A stretch of DNA of 64,000 bases from Thiohalorhabdus sp. Cl-TMA (GCF_041821045.1 NZ_JBGUAW010000005.1:266241-330240), one strand, 5' to 3'; positions 54,338-63,603 are shown, numbered from the stretch's first letter. Notes: a model not told the origin generated them from the letters alone. A program made the numbers and translations.

Positions 54338-54685
54338 TTAAGAAACATCCGCCAACTCCCATTCCCGCTCCCGCGGGCTCTGGAAGCCCAGGGTGGTGTG
54401 AGGTCGCTGGCTGTTGTACCCCATCTCGATGAAATGGATCACATCCCGGCGGGCTTCTTCCCGCGTCGCATACTGCCGGGCATCCGTCCATTCGCTTTTC
54501 AGGGTGCCGAAAAAGCGCTCCATGACCGCATTATCCCAACAGTCTCCCTTGCGGCTCATGGACTGACGAAGGCCCTTGTCCGTCAGCATTTGCTGGAATT
54601 CGTTGGCCGCGTACTGGCTTCCGCGGTCCGAGTGGTGGATAAGCCCCGCTTCCGGCCGGCGCCGGCCCAGGGCCATCTCCAGGGC
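54338..54685 (-). pseudogene. IS3-family transposase OrfB, C-terminal remnant
   Basis: About 115 residues remain. ALGRRRPEAGLIHHSDRGSQ carries the second catalytic Asp, DNAVMERFFGTLKSE the catalytic Glu, and RPHTTLGFQSPRE the usual end. The first catalytic Asp and the whole OrfA are missing, so the element is dead. The homology stops near 54685, beyond which the frame contains unrelated sequence. It marks the left edge of the accessory island. Confidence 0.85.
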
Positions 54686-55184
54686 TCCGGTTATCGGCAC
54701 CATCTGGATAGAGAAGCAGTTGGGCTTGGAGGCCCCCATTTCGGGAGGGTGGGACATGGCCTTGGCCCTGCTGACCATGTTGGTGGGGTCCGTGGTCCTG
54801 TTTGTGGTACGCACACGCCTCGGCATCGCATGGTCGTCCCGTCAATCCAGTGGGGCCAAAAAACTCCGATAAGTGGCTGGTGGCTGTCTCCAGGGACCGG
54901 CTATCGGGGCTACCGGTGCAGTTGGTCCTTTAAACCTCCCTGGGGCCCTCCCTTTCCATCTGCCGTGCAATAGCTGGGCCCCAGAATCTGCGCGCCGATA
55001 ATTACACTTATAAGACCTAGGTGGGGGCCAATAAAGTTGGAATTTCGCGTACCCCACTGAGTCAGGAGAAGTTCCCAGACTGGAAATAGTAGAAAAATAC
55101 GTTTCCTTTTTACGAGGACCTTTCCTGGGCTACGCGGTCAAATGATAGGATTGATGTGTCATCTGAAAACCCCTGGAGGGGAGC
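54686..55184. other. 499-base region with a possible membrane-protein fragment
   Basis: On the + strand, 54715-54870 encodes MALALLTMLVGSVVLFVVRTRLG, a membrane helix followed by basic residues that looks like part of a permease gene cut by rearrangement. The rest (54870-55170) shows no gene. The antitoxin ribosome site GGAGGGG lies at 55175-55181. Confidence 0.35.
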
Positions 55185-55619
55185 ATGGAATCTATCCGCG
55201 AATCCGCCATGGAATTACTCGGAGCGGGCCCGGCCCAGGTGCGAACCAGCTTGGCGGTAGTGGAGCGCCTTCACCAGGGGCTGCGTTGGACTCGAGCCCA
55301 GCAATTGATGGAGCTCGGGAGGTTCTCCAAAAAAGAGCTGGCCAGCCTGCTAGGAGAGAGCGAAAGCACGCTTCGTAGGCGGCTGCGCTCCGAGGAGGAC
55401 ATGGACCTAGTGGTCAGCGACCGGGCTTATCGGGTGGCTCGGGTGCTGGTTTTGGCTCGGGATTTGTTCGATGGGGATTCCAATAAGATCCACTCCTGGC
55501 TGCACCGTCCCCAGCCCGGCTTGGGGGAGCGGCGGCCCATTGACGTCATGGATACATCCGAAGGTGCACAGGAGGTGGAAAGGCTGCTTATTCGGGTGCT
55601 TGACGGTGGCATCGCCTGA
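55185..55619 (+). CDS. Xre/MbcA/ParS-type antitoxin
   Basis: The 144-residue protein has an Xre-like helix-turn-helix (ELGRFSKKELASLLGESESTLRRRL) followed by a DUF2384/MbcA-ParS toxin-binding domain (VARVLVLARDLFDGDSNKIHSWLHRPQPGLGERRPIDVM). This arrangement is standard for antitoxins of RES toxins. It should neutralise the toxin by direct binding and repress the operon. The toxin ATG follows three bases after its stop. Confidence 0.87.
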   Translation: MESIRESAMELLGAGPAQVRTSLAVVERLHQGLRWTRAQQLMELGRFSKKELASLLGESESTLRRRLRSEEDMDLVVSDRAYRVARVLVLARDLFDGDSNKIHSWLHRPQPGLGERRPIDVMDTSEGAQEVERLLIRVLDGGIA

Positions 55620-55622
55620 TTT

Positions 55623-56084
55623 ATGCGGGTGTGGCGTCTGACCCATCCGAAATGGAAGGAAGCCGCATTCACCGGGGAGGGTAGCCGAATCGCGGGTAGG
55701 CGGTGGAACCCCCCAGGCTGGGCTGCAGTTTATTGCGCGGACAGTTTGGCGCTGGCCATGCTGGAGGTGCTGGTCCACTTGGCTGCGGAATCTCGGGACC
55801 TAATCTTTCTGGCCTATCCGGTCCAAGTACCTGATGAGGCCATCCTTACCCTCCCGGCTTCGGAACTCCCGAAACACTGGCGGCAAGAGCCGGCTCCTGA
55901 AAATACGCAGAGTCTGGGAGAGCGCTGGTTACGCAGAGGAGAAACCCTTGCCCTGCAAGTGCCCTCGGTAATCGTTCCCCAAGAAACCAACCTTATTATC
56001 AATCCAAACCACCAGGACTTTGGTCAGGTCGTGGTGGGCCCCGCTGAAGAAGTCGGCTTCGACAGTCGAATCTGGCAGGGGTAG
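55623..56084 (+). CDS. RES-domain toxin (NAD-degrading)
   Basis: The 153-residue protein opens with MRVWRLTHPKW. RRWNPPGW, AVYCADSLALAMLEVLVH and VPSVIVPQETNLIINPNH mark the RES domain with its conserved Arg, Tyr and Glu. RES toxins degrade NAD+ and stop growth. It is intact, so the module is likely functional. It is convergent with jetD, with only nine bases between the stop codons. Confidence 0.88.
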   Translation: MRVWRLTHPKWKEAAFTGEGSRIAGRRWNPPGWAAVYCADSLALAMLEVLVHLAAESRDLIFLAYPVQVPDEAILTLPASELPKHWRQEPAPENTQSLGERWLRRGETLALQVPSVIVPQETNLIINPNHQDFGQVVVGPAEEVGFDSRIWQG

Positions 56085-56093
56085 GTTGTTTGG

Positions 56094-57305
56094 CTACCCT
56101 GCCATATGAAGCGGAGATGCCGGAGCCTGTACCTCCTGCTCCCGCTTGCTAACGCCATCTCGTAGCCATTCGTACGCCAGGGAGGCCGTTGCCGGTTCTT
56201 CGGCCCCCGCAAGCCCTTGCAATGCCTTCCATTCCTGGCACAGGAATGGCTCGCCCTCGGTACCACCGCTTTCCATCAGATGCGGTTGCAGGGAATGTCC
56301 TCGCAACACCTGCTCCAACCGCCGGAGGATTCGTAGTCCGCCCACATCCCGGTCTCCCCAGTGATAAAAGGGGGTTGGCGGCTCCAATGTCTTGTCAAGC
56401 ATTCCATAAACGGCCCGAAACTCAGGTCCCGGGAAGCCGGCGGTATAGAGCACCACTCCGGAATCATCGACCTCCCGCACATAACGATGAAAGGTCGCCA
56501 GGTTCTCGATAGTGAGCACATAGGATACCGCCCCAGAGGCCAAGACCCGACTGACATGGGAGGGATCCATGCCGACATACGGCACAAGTCGCCCAAGGTC
56601 CCAGGGCACCCCGGAATATTCCACCTCCAGGGCGCCCCGGAGGTACAGGGAAGGAGGGAACTTCTTTAGCCCCAGTTCCTCGAAAAGCTCCTCCGTCGAC
56701 AAGTCCGTTTCATGAGCGGCCTTCCATATACGCCCAACGGCCCCACGCACCCCGCTGCGCTCCAGGAACTTGGAGTCGCCGAGCAGGAGCGCCCCGAAGG
56801 AGCGCTGGTCCAGGCCTTGATGCGCCCCCTGGGCCAGCAGCGCCACCACCCGGAACACTTGGGCGATGCGCCCCGGATCGTCCGGAGCCAGCCCCAGGGC
56901 ATTTTCGTGACGCGCCCAGCGGGGGAATTGGGCCTCGAAGACCTCCCGCACCCAGTCCGGTGCCTCCGCCAGTTCGGGCTCCGTCGCCTCGCGTATGGCG
57001 TGGCCCAACTCGCCCCCGCGCGGCTGGCCCAGGTAATCCGCCAGTCGGTCCCCGTCCACCAGCCGGATGGAGACTAGCTTGTTTTCGGCAGAGCCACGCC
57101 CCCAGACCAGTTCCACCGCCCCCTCGGCCTGGGCATTTTTCAATTGGCCGTGGATGGCATCCCGCGCATCCACATCCCCGTGTTGGACGTACTCTTGACC
57201 TTCCTGGCTCCGGAGGGAAAGGGTCGTGGTGCGGGAGGGGTCGGTTTGCCGGTCAGCCTTCCGTAAGAGTTTGGTGAGCAGACTCACCGCCACTTCCGTG
57301 TTCAC
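56094..57305 (-). CDS. jetD: Wadjet system nuclease subunit JetD
   Basis: The GTG at 57305 lies 5 bases after AGGAGG, so it is a better start than the GTG at 57311, which abuts that site. The 403-residue protein has a DUF3322-like N-terminus and a Toprim-like DUF2220 domain with the acidic FYHWGDRDVGGLRIL motif near residues 315-330. JetD cleaves closed-circular DNA held by the JetABC motor. The gene overlaps the end of jetC by 53 bases, an unusually long overlap. Confidence 0.86.
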   Translation of the reverse strand: MNTEVAVSLLTKLLRKADRQTDPSRTTTLSLRSQEGQEYVQHGDVDARDAIHGQLKNAQAEGAVELVWGRGSAENKLVSIRLVDGDRLADYLGQPRGGELGHAIREATEPELAEAPDWVREVFEAQFPRWARHENALGLAPDDPGRIAQVFRVVALLAQGAHQGLDQRSFGALLLGDSKFLERSGVRGAVGRIWKAAHETDLSTEELFEELGLKKFPPSLYLRGALEVEYSGVPWDLGRLVPYVGMDPSHVSRVLASGAVSYVLTIENLATFHRYVREVDDSGVVLYTAGFPGPEFRAVYGMLDKTLEPPTPFYHWGDRDVGGLRILRRLEQVLRGHSLQPHLMESGGTEGEPFLCQEWKALQGLAGAEEPATASLAYEWLRDGVSKREQEVQAPASPLHMAG

Positions 57306-60300
57306 CCGCACCTCCTTGCGCTGATTGCTGCCGTCGCCGGATCTCGGTAGGCGTGATCGGGACGTCCCCCCGCAGCAGGTTCTGCCCGTCCTCGGTCATG
57401 TGCTGATGGTCGATGGAGACCACATCCCGGGAATCCTTGCGCACATAGATCACCGTATCCAGATCGCCCTCCAGGTAGTTCTCCGTGCCCATGGGCGCCG
57501 CCAGGATCACCTGCAGGCCAATTCCATCGAAAAAGCTCATGGCGTTCATCGCATTCATCGGATCAAGCTTGTTGAAGGCCTCGTCGAACACAGCCAACCG
57601 CAACCCAGCATCCCAACCATCCGGTGTCTCGTGGATTTGATAGGCGGAGGCGAGGGCGGAGCCAATGGCGACATAGAAGGGCACCTGGTGCTCCCCACCG
57701 GAGCCAGCCCCGAGGCGCCGGCTCAGCGGCTCCCGGGTCCCGTCCGGATCCTCGATATCGATGTCGAACTGGTAATACTGCCGGTAGTCCTGGATCTTCT
57801 TCAGCAACTCCGACTGGTCCCCATCGGTGCCCTCCAGGATCTCCCGGACCCGCTGCAGGGCCTCCTGCGTCTGCGCATCACCCACCTGGGCCGGATCAAA
57901 GAGGGAGGTCTTGGACATGTCCGCCATTTCCGGCGTCCAACTGTCCACGAGCTTGAGGACCGCCCGACAATCGGGGTCGTTGCTCTTTTGAGAACGGAAG
58001 GTGTAATACCGGCCATGAAAGGGGCGGTCTTCCAGGGTCCGGTTCAGTTCGCGTAGCCGGCCCTTCATTTTCTCCAGGTTGTCCTGGATCTTACCGATGA
58101 AGTCGTGCTGGAAGGTGGCCTGCGCGGTCTGCAGCGCCTCCTCGGCCTTCTTCGTATACTTCGCCATCTCAGTGCTACGCAGGTACTCCGCATCCTGTTT
58201 GAGCAGCCCCTGTGCACCCTCGGCGGTCTCCAGGAAATTCGTGTTTTCCGGATCTGCCAGGACCACGAAATCCAGGCGCTCGCGATAGTAGGAGTCATCT
58301 TCACCACTGAATCGAGCGATATGCTCCTTCAACGCTTCAAATGCGCCCAACCAACCGGTGCCGCGCTCGCGATTCCCCCGCGCTTTGCCCTGGTTTTCCT
58401 TGCTTCGCCGCTCGGCGGTATTCTGCGCCTGTTCGTAATCCACCTTGCCGTCCTCGGACGAACACTCGCCTTCGAGTTTTTCAAGCACTTCCAAGGAGGT
58501 GTTGCGATCTACCAGAGGGTGCTGAAAGAAGTTTTCCAGGTTCCCTCGCTCCTGCTTAATGCGGGCTTCTAAGTCCCGAATCTGCCCCTTATACTCTCCC
58601 CGGCTAGTGTTGTATTCACCTTGGTGGCTACGGTTTTGGCTTAACAGGCTCTGAATTTCCGACCGCTTGGTCTCACGTTCCTCGACCATCTTGGCGAGGC
58701 GATCATATTCCCCGGTGTCCAGGAGCTTTTTCTGCTCTTCCAGGCGATCAATCTCCGCCTGCGCTTCCCGCCATTCCTTGACCCGCTCGCGCAACTCCGT
58801 CCGGCGATCAATCGCATCCTGCAAAATACGCAGATCATCCAGCACCGCCGTATAGACATCTTCTTCCCTGCGCGCCTTTTCGACAGCCTCGGCCTTTTGC
58901 TGGAAATCCGTGCGCAAGTCCTGGAGTTGGTGGTCGCGCGACGCGCCCAATTTATGAGGTACCGGCCTCCGGCGCGTGAACTCGCCGTTGATCGACATCA
59001 TTCCGTCAACGGTCATTGCCGTCCAATGGTCCCGCAATTCCTGAGAGGTGCTCACGCGCATGACATGACCCAGCCGGCTCACGATCACCGCCCAGGCATT
59101 GGGGTCCTCCGCTTCCACAACTTCAGCCAGGGACCCGCGTACGTCCTTGTTCGCCTTCCCCTGCAGTAGGTGGGTATTGGCGACGCGCACTCCATAGATG
59201 TCCGAATTCCGATACACCTCCACCGCCGCCTCGGCCTGTTCGGGGGGCACCACCAGGATCTCCCGGGCACCGCCGAGGAAGGTCTCGATGGCGTTGCGCC
59301 AGTCCTCATCGGTGACATCGACCAGATCGCACAGGGGCTCGGCGGAAATGCCTTCCGCTTCCAACCGGTCCATCATGCGGATGGTGGCGGGGTCCAGGTC
59401 GGATTTCCCTTCCTCCAACCGCTTGATCCGCCGCTTCAGGTCCTCGCCTTCCTCCTCCAGAGCCCGACGCCGAGCGATGGTCGTATCATTGGCCTCGCCG
59501 ATCTCCTCCCGCCCCTGGGCCATGGCCTCGGTCAACGCTTCCAGACGCGCGATCACAATTTCCGGATCCTCGGGCCAGGCGTCCTGCAGCAGCCCTTCAG
59601 CGGGGAGGATTTCCTGAGTCTGATGCAATCCGGAAAGCAGCGCCCTGGGAAGGATCGGCTCCTGGCGGACCAAGCGGTTCACCGGAAGGAGGCTCTTGTG
59701 GAACTCATGCAACCACCCGGTAATCCCGTTGATTCGGTCTTGCTCCCGGGATTGCAATGCCTCTAGACGCTCCCGCTCGGAGGCTGCCTCGGTCTGCGCC
59801 ATCTGATGGCGCAGACCCTCAATCTCCTTGCCAATCTGCCCCTGCTGCTCCTCCAGGCGACCTTCCTCTTTCCTCAATGCCTCCAACTGGTCTTCGACAT
59901 TGCCAAGGGCTTCCTCAAGCGGGGCGAGTTGATTTTCCAGGTTCCGGATGTAGGCCTCCACCCCGGCGATCCGGTAATTCGCCGCGCGCTGCTCGTAGTC
60001 CCGTGCCTCCCGGTAGGTCTTCGCGATCCCCTCCAGGGACTCGATGCGGTCTTTCACTCCCTGCATCTTCTGATAGATCTCCCAGTAACGCCCCAGGGAC
60101 TCCTGCAGTTCCTGGATATCCACCGGATTGGGCTCCAGGAGGTAGCGGCGCACGAACTGGCTCACATCCCGGATGGGCTCGAAGGCGAGGGCGCTTTTGA
60201 AGTTCCGGGCGAACCACTCGGGGTCGTAGCGCTCCTCCGGGCGATTGTTCAGATACCGGGAGGTCTGCCGCACGAATCGGACCGGATGGTCCTTCTCGTT

Positions 60301-60840
60301 TACGAAGTGGTAATTCTGTGCCTGGAGGTGCGGCTGCACTCGCTCCCAGGGCAGGGGGCGCAGGCTACCGTTCACCTCCTCCAGAAAGTCGTCCCGGGTC
60401 GCCCGGTACCCAGGCACCACGAACCGGGCCCGGATAGGGGCATCCGAGGAACTCTGCGAGGCATGGATGTGCATGCCGACGGTGGTAGGCTTGCCGTTTT
60501 GGTCCTCATATACGAGGACCAGATAGGTATAGGCCTCTTTCCGGGGCTGCGAGGTGGCCTGCAGCTTATCCGGATTGTCCGGATCCCGGATCTCCCCCAG
60601 GCAATAGGCGCGCAAGCTACGCTGGTGATCCCGCCGGCTGCGCCCGCCCTCGTTATCGGCCCCGGCGTTGAACTGCACGTGGTGCTTGTTGTAGCCCAGC
60701 AGCACCGTCTGGATGGCATCCAGAATCGAGGACTTGCCAGCCCCGTTCGGACCCACAATGGCGGTATGCCCTCGAAGCTCAAACTCCTGGACGTCGAATC
60801 GGTACCAGTTAATCAGCAGGATGCTAGTCAGCGTCTGCAT
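57253..60840 (-). CDS. jetC: Wadjet SMC-like ATPase JetC
   Basis: The 1195-residue SMC/MukB-like protein has Walker A GPNGAGKSS at 30-38. Two long coiled-coil arms (about residues 240-510 and 630-1000) surround a hinge near 520-640. The ABC signature GAGSGGEHQVPFY and Walker B LRLAVFDEAFNKLD lie near the C-terminus. It should form the loop-extruding motor that detects small circular DNA. Its start overlaps the end of jetB by 17 bases. Confidence 0.9.
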   Translation of the reverse strand: MQTLTSILLINWYRFDVQEFELRGHTAIVGPNGAGKSSILDAIQTVLLGYNKHHVQFNAGADNEGGRSRRDHQRSLRAYCLGEIRDPDNPDKLQATSQPRKEAYTYLVLVYEDQNGKPTTVGMHIHASQSSSDAPIRARFVVPGYRATRDDFLEEVNGSLRPLPWERVQPHLQAQNYHFVNEKDHPVRFVRQTSRYLNNRPEERYDPEWFARNFKSALAFEPIRDVSQFVRRYLLEPNPVDIQELQESLGRYWEIYQKMQGVKDRIESLEGIAKTYREARDYEQRAANYRIAGVEAYIRNLENQLAPLEEALGNVEDQLEALRKEEGRLEEQQGQIGKEIEGLRHQMAQTEAASERERLEALQSREQDRINGITGWLHEFHKSLLPVNRLVRQEPILPRALLSGLHQTQEILPAEGLLQDAWPEDPEIVIARLEALTEAMAQGREEIGEANDTTIARRRALEEEGEDLKRRIKRLEEGKSDLDPATIRMMDRLEAEGISAEPLCDLVDVTDEDWRNAIETFLGGAREILVVPPEQAEAAVEVYRNSDIYGVRVANTHLLQGKANKDVRGSLAEVVEAEDPNAWAVIVSRLGHVMRVSTSQELRDHWTAMTVDGMMSINGEFTRRRPVPHKLGASRDHQLQDLRTDFQQKAEAVEKARREEDVYTAVLDDLRILQDAIDRRTELRERVKEWREAQAEIDRLEEQKKLLDTGEYDRLAKMVEERETKRSEIQSLLSQNRSHQGEYNTSRGEYKGQIRDLEARIKQERGNLENFFQHPLVDRNTSLEVLEKLEGECSSEDGKVDYEQAQNTAERRSKENQGKARGNRERGTGWLGAFEALKEHIARFSGEDDSYYRERLDFVVLADPENTNFLETAEGAQGLLKQDAEYLRSTEMAKYTKKAEEALQTAQATFQHDFIGKIQDNLEKMKGRLRELNRTLEDRPFHGRYYTFRSQKSNDPDCRAVLKLVDSWTPEMADMSKTSLFDPAQVGDAQTQEALQRVREILEGTDGDQSELLKKIQDYRQYYQFDIDIEDPDGTREPLSRRLGAGSGGEHQVPFYVAIGSALASAYQIHETPDGWDAGLRLAVFDEAFNKLDPMNAMNAMSFFDGIGLQVILAAPMGTENYLEGDLDTVIYVRKDSRDVVSIDHQHMTEDGQNLLRGDVPITPTEIRRRQQSAQGGAGEHGSGGESAHQTLTEG

Positions 60841-61546
60841 GCGGCTCGCCTTTCAATTCGGGTTCTTCTGCGGAGGCATCCACCGATTCCGCCTCATCCC
60901 CTGGCTGGGGCTCCCCCTCCAGTCCCTCCGCCCCAGCAGGTTCTTCTCCAGGGACCTCTGCGAATTTCTCCAACCGCTGGCGCCACTCTGGTCCCCCGGT
61001 GACCCGGCGCAGGGAGGGCAGCAATTCCAGCCGGATGCGGTCCACCTCCTCACTGGTGCCATCCTTGTGGATCCGCACCAGCCCGTGGCGTCTGAACAGC
61101 TTCAAGGTTTCCTTGAAACGTCCTGCCGGAGGCAGGGAGAGCCCCAGCTTGTCCTGGAGGAAGGTTGCCAATTCCTGCGCGTCCACCCAGACCACGCCGC
61201 CCTCCTGGGCCTCCATGTTCTCCAGCCCCCGCTCGAATAGGAAACGTGCGCCCAGAAGAAGCAGGGTCTCCTCCCGCTTCAAGGATTTTCGGAACGGCGC
61301 GGCGGTGTCGCCCGTCACCACACCCACGTACTGGAAGTCGGAATCCTCGACCAGCGTCCAACCCAAGGCATCGACCAGGTTGCCAAAATAGGTCATATGC
61401 TCCTTGATCAACCGGTAGGGCTGGCGGTCATTCTTGTTGGCGAGAAATAGAAATTGCCGCGAGAGCAACGCCTGCGCTGCCCTGCGAAAATCCTCCGCCT
61501 CCAGGTCCGAACCGCTATTCACCGCCTGCATCAGGTCCTTTAACAT
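60824..61546 (-). CDS. jetB: Wadjet subunit JetB (DUF4194, MukE-like)
   Basis: The ATG at 61546 overlaps the jetA stop (TGATG); a GTG one codon earlier is too close to the ribosome site GGAGG. The 240-residue protein has paired winged-helix domains (QALLSRQFLFLANKNDRQPY, REETLLLLGARFLFERGL, DAQELATFLQDKLGLSLP), as in DUF4194/MukE. The tail is strongly acidic (about residues 190-240). It bridges JetA and JetC in the motor complex. Confidence 0.86.
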   Translation of the reverse strand: MLKDLMQAVNSGSDLEAEDFRRAAQALLSRQFLFLANKNDRQPYRLIKEHMTYFGNLVDALGWTLVEDSDFQYVGVVTGDTAAPFRKSLKREETLLLLGARFLFERGLENMEAQEGGVVWVDAQELATFLQDKLGLSLPPAGRFKETLKLFRRHGLVRIHKDGTSEEVDRIRLELLPSLRRVTGGPEWRQRLEKFAEVPGEEPAGAEGLEGEPQPGDEAESVDASAEEPELKGEPHADAD

Positions 61547-62967
61547 CACACCTCCCTTCGCCGTCGGACCCGGAAATGCGGGGCCACCACCGGCCCGTAA
61601 TTCACCATTCGCTGTCCATCCACCTCCACCTCGAACTGGCGCGCCACCTCCGGGCTGAACGGGGCCGATCCGGCCAGGAGGGGGACTGCCTCAAAGGCCA
61701 TGAGGTCCTCCACGGAATCCCGCCGCAATTCTTCGCCCTCGATGTAGCCGGTAGCGGGGACCTGCTCGTCGAGGAAGGTGCGCAACTTGCGCGGCCCGAC
61801 CGTACGGCGGTCGGTGAAGGCTTTCATCTGCCGTTGGAACTCCTCTTCGATCGGATCAGGTTCCGGCGTGACGATGGGGTCGGGCTCGTTGGGCGTGCGG
61901 GGCTCACTGGGTTCATGCAACTGCCGGTCGCCGAAGGGTGCCTCCCCAATCAGCGGGATGCCCAGATCCACCTCCTCATGCTCATCCCAGTCGGTGGTTG
62001 CCACAACGAAGGTATGCGCCCATTCCAGCACCTTGCCCGCACCGCCGGCCTCGGCCCGGTCCATGTAGCGAATGACGTCCGCTGCCCGCCGCTCGAACCG
62101 GGACCGGACCCGCTCCAGGTGCTCGATCTCCTCGTCCACTCGTTCCAGGGAGATGGCCAGCGTATCGAGGTCCTTGCGTAGCTTGTGCTCGGCCTCCTCA
62201 ATACTCCCCAGGTGCATCTGATCCAGGTAGGACTGGCAAAGCGTGGCCCACTTCCCGGTGTCGTAGCGGATCTCCCGCACCGCCTCGACGATGCGGTGCC
62301 GATAGCGGAAGGGATTGTTCTCCGTCTTCAGGTCCTTGTAGTCGGCAATCAGGAAATTCTCGATGAACTCCCCGAAAAAGTTGGCGAGCAAGACCTTGGG
62401 GTCCGCCTCTTCCTGGAACCGTTTGAACTGCTCGGAAAGGCCATACACCATCCGCGTCAGATGCGCCTTGAACCCCTGCGCATCTTCCACCGCATGGTGC
62501 AGGGCAGGGCCTTGGCCATTGCCGCCGGGGTCGGCATAAACCGAGTGCACCACCGTCAGGATGTTCTGGATCTTGCCGCCGTAATACATGGGCTTCGGCG
62601 AGGCCACTCCTACCAGAGTCTCCAAGACCACTCCCACATCCGGAGGGATGGTTACCGAGACCTGATAGCCCTGGCTCACCTCAGAGAGCCAGCCGGAGTC
62701 TTTCAGCCGTCGATAGACATAGCCCGCCTTCCCATCCGGTGTATCCGGGGATTCCGTTTCATCCTCGGCTTCCCGGAGCAGTTCAACCTGATGGCGGCGC
62801 AAGTGCTTTTCGATGACATGCTTCACTTCTTCCCGAGGCGGATAGGTGGTGAAGTCGGAGTTCTCCAGAAGATCCGCATACAGTCCTTGCAGCACATCGG
62901 CATAAATCCACCGATCGGGGCCGGCAAGGGGACTGAAAAGCTGGTCTGGGAGATTATTAAAAAGCAT
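61546..62967 (-). CDS. jetA: Wadjet kleisin-like subunit JetA
   Basis: The 473-residue first protein of the operon begins MLFNNLPDQLFSPLAGPDRW, with an N-terminal winged-helix part, a central coiled coil (EEAEHKLRKDLDTLAISLERV) and a C-terminal winged helix (RDSVEDLMAFEAVPLLAG). This fits the kleisin-like JetA. The sequence resembles the DUF5716 form rather than the DUF3375 form of type I, so type III is likely, judged from memory. An upstream promoter must lie in the 243-base region shared with hicA. Confidence 0.84.
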   Translation of the reverse strand: MLFNNLPDQLFSPLAGPDRWIYADVLQGLYADLLENSDFTTYPPREEVKHVIEKHLRRHQVELLREAEDETESPDTPDGKAGYVYRRLKDSGWLSEVSQGYQVSVTIPPDVGVVLETLVGVASPKPMYYGGKIQNILTVVHSVYADPGGNGQGPALHHAVEDAQGFKAHLTRMVYGLSEQFKRFQEEADPKVLLANFFGEFIENFLIADYKDLKTENNPFRYRHRIVEAVREIRYDTGKWATLCQSYLDQMHLGSIEEAEHKLRKDLDTLAISLERVDEEIEHLERVRSRFERRAADVIRYMDRAEAGGAGKVLEWAHTFVVATTDWDEHEEVDLGIPLIGEAPFGDRQLHEPSEPRTPNEPDPIVTPEPDPIEEEFQRQMKAFTDRRTVGPRKLRTFLDEQVPATGYIEGEELRRDSVEDLMAFEAVPLLAGSAPFSPEVARQFEVEVDGQRMVNYGPVVAPHFRVRRRREV

Positions 62968-63210
62968 GCGGGACTCTTGCTGAAGTGTTGTTACAAAATT
63001 TCATCAAATAATGGCCAGGAATAATAATTTTCAACACCCCTTTTGACTTCCTTGGAGAAAGAATTCATCAGCCTCCCCGAATTATTAGCAGGGTGGTATG
63101 TGCCTGCCTTTGCCAGGCGCACTTATTGCCTTGCTCAGGCAGGGTTTATGGGTCCGGAAACCTCTGGGGACCATTTGGGGTCTGGTGTGTACGGTGTGTG
63201 TAATCCCCGT
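62968..63210. other. divergent region between jetA and hicA
   Basis: It holds the start regions of both genes. GTGCCTG at 63100 pairs imperfectly with CAGGCGCAC at 63115, a weak hairpin. TTGACT at 63044 has no matching -10 box. No other gene is visible. Confidence 0.35.
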
Positions 63211-63405
63211 ATGAAAAGCGCGGACGTCATCAAACGGCTAAGGGAAGACGGGTGGCAACTACACCATGTAAAGGGAAGTCACCATTAGTTCAAGCACCCT
63301 GAAAAGCCGGGGGAGATAACCGTACCGTACCCCAAGAAGGATCTTCCAACTGGCACGCTGCGGAACATTTTTCGGCAAGCCGGTTGGGATTGGACCGAGG
63401 AATAG
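63211..63405 (+). pseudogene. hicA: hicA toxin interrupted by an in-frame amber codon
   Basis: MKSADVIKRLREDGWQLHHV is followed by KGSHH, then TAG at 63286-63288, then FKHPEKPGEITVPYPKK, LPTGTLRNIFRQAGW and a final stop at 63403. The HicA family has GSHHQFKHP at this place, so one C-to-T change (CAG to TAG) explains the break. Both frames match over full length and no other lesion is seen. The catalytic His is in the first fragment, but the 25-residue product cannot fold as the dsRNA-binding-like toxin. Confidence 0.88.
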
Positions 63406-63408
63406 AGC

Positions 63409-63603
63409 ATGCGCTTCCCAGTTGTGATCCATAAGGAAGCCGAAAGCGATTTCGGTGTGACGGTGCCCGACCTGCCCGGGTACTTCTCTGCGGGAACTAC
63501 CTTTGAGGAAGCTTTGGACAACGCGAAGGAGGCCATTGAAGGGCATCTAGATGTCGGGACTCGGGGGATTATGTGGCTTCCTCCGAAAGCGGTCGGGGTT
63601 TGA
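63409..63603 (+). pseudogene. hicB: hicB antitoxin truncated by an IS481-family element
   Basis: MRFPVVIHKEAESDFGVTVP and DLPGYFSAGTTFEEALDNAK define the HicB RNase-H-like domain. After EGHLD (near 63551) the sequence matches the IS end rather than a HicB C-terminus, so the DNA-binding part is lost and the frame ends in a chimeric tail at 63603. It starts three bases after the hicA stop, as in intact hicAB operons. Confidence 0.85.

Noticed and set aside
63043..63210. N-terminal extension of the hicA frame (open from 63043)
   Set aside because: HicA proteins start at the MKS segment, and the extension has no match to a known domain.
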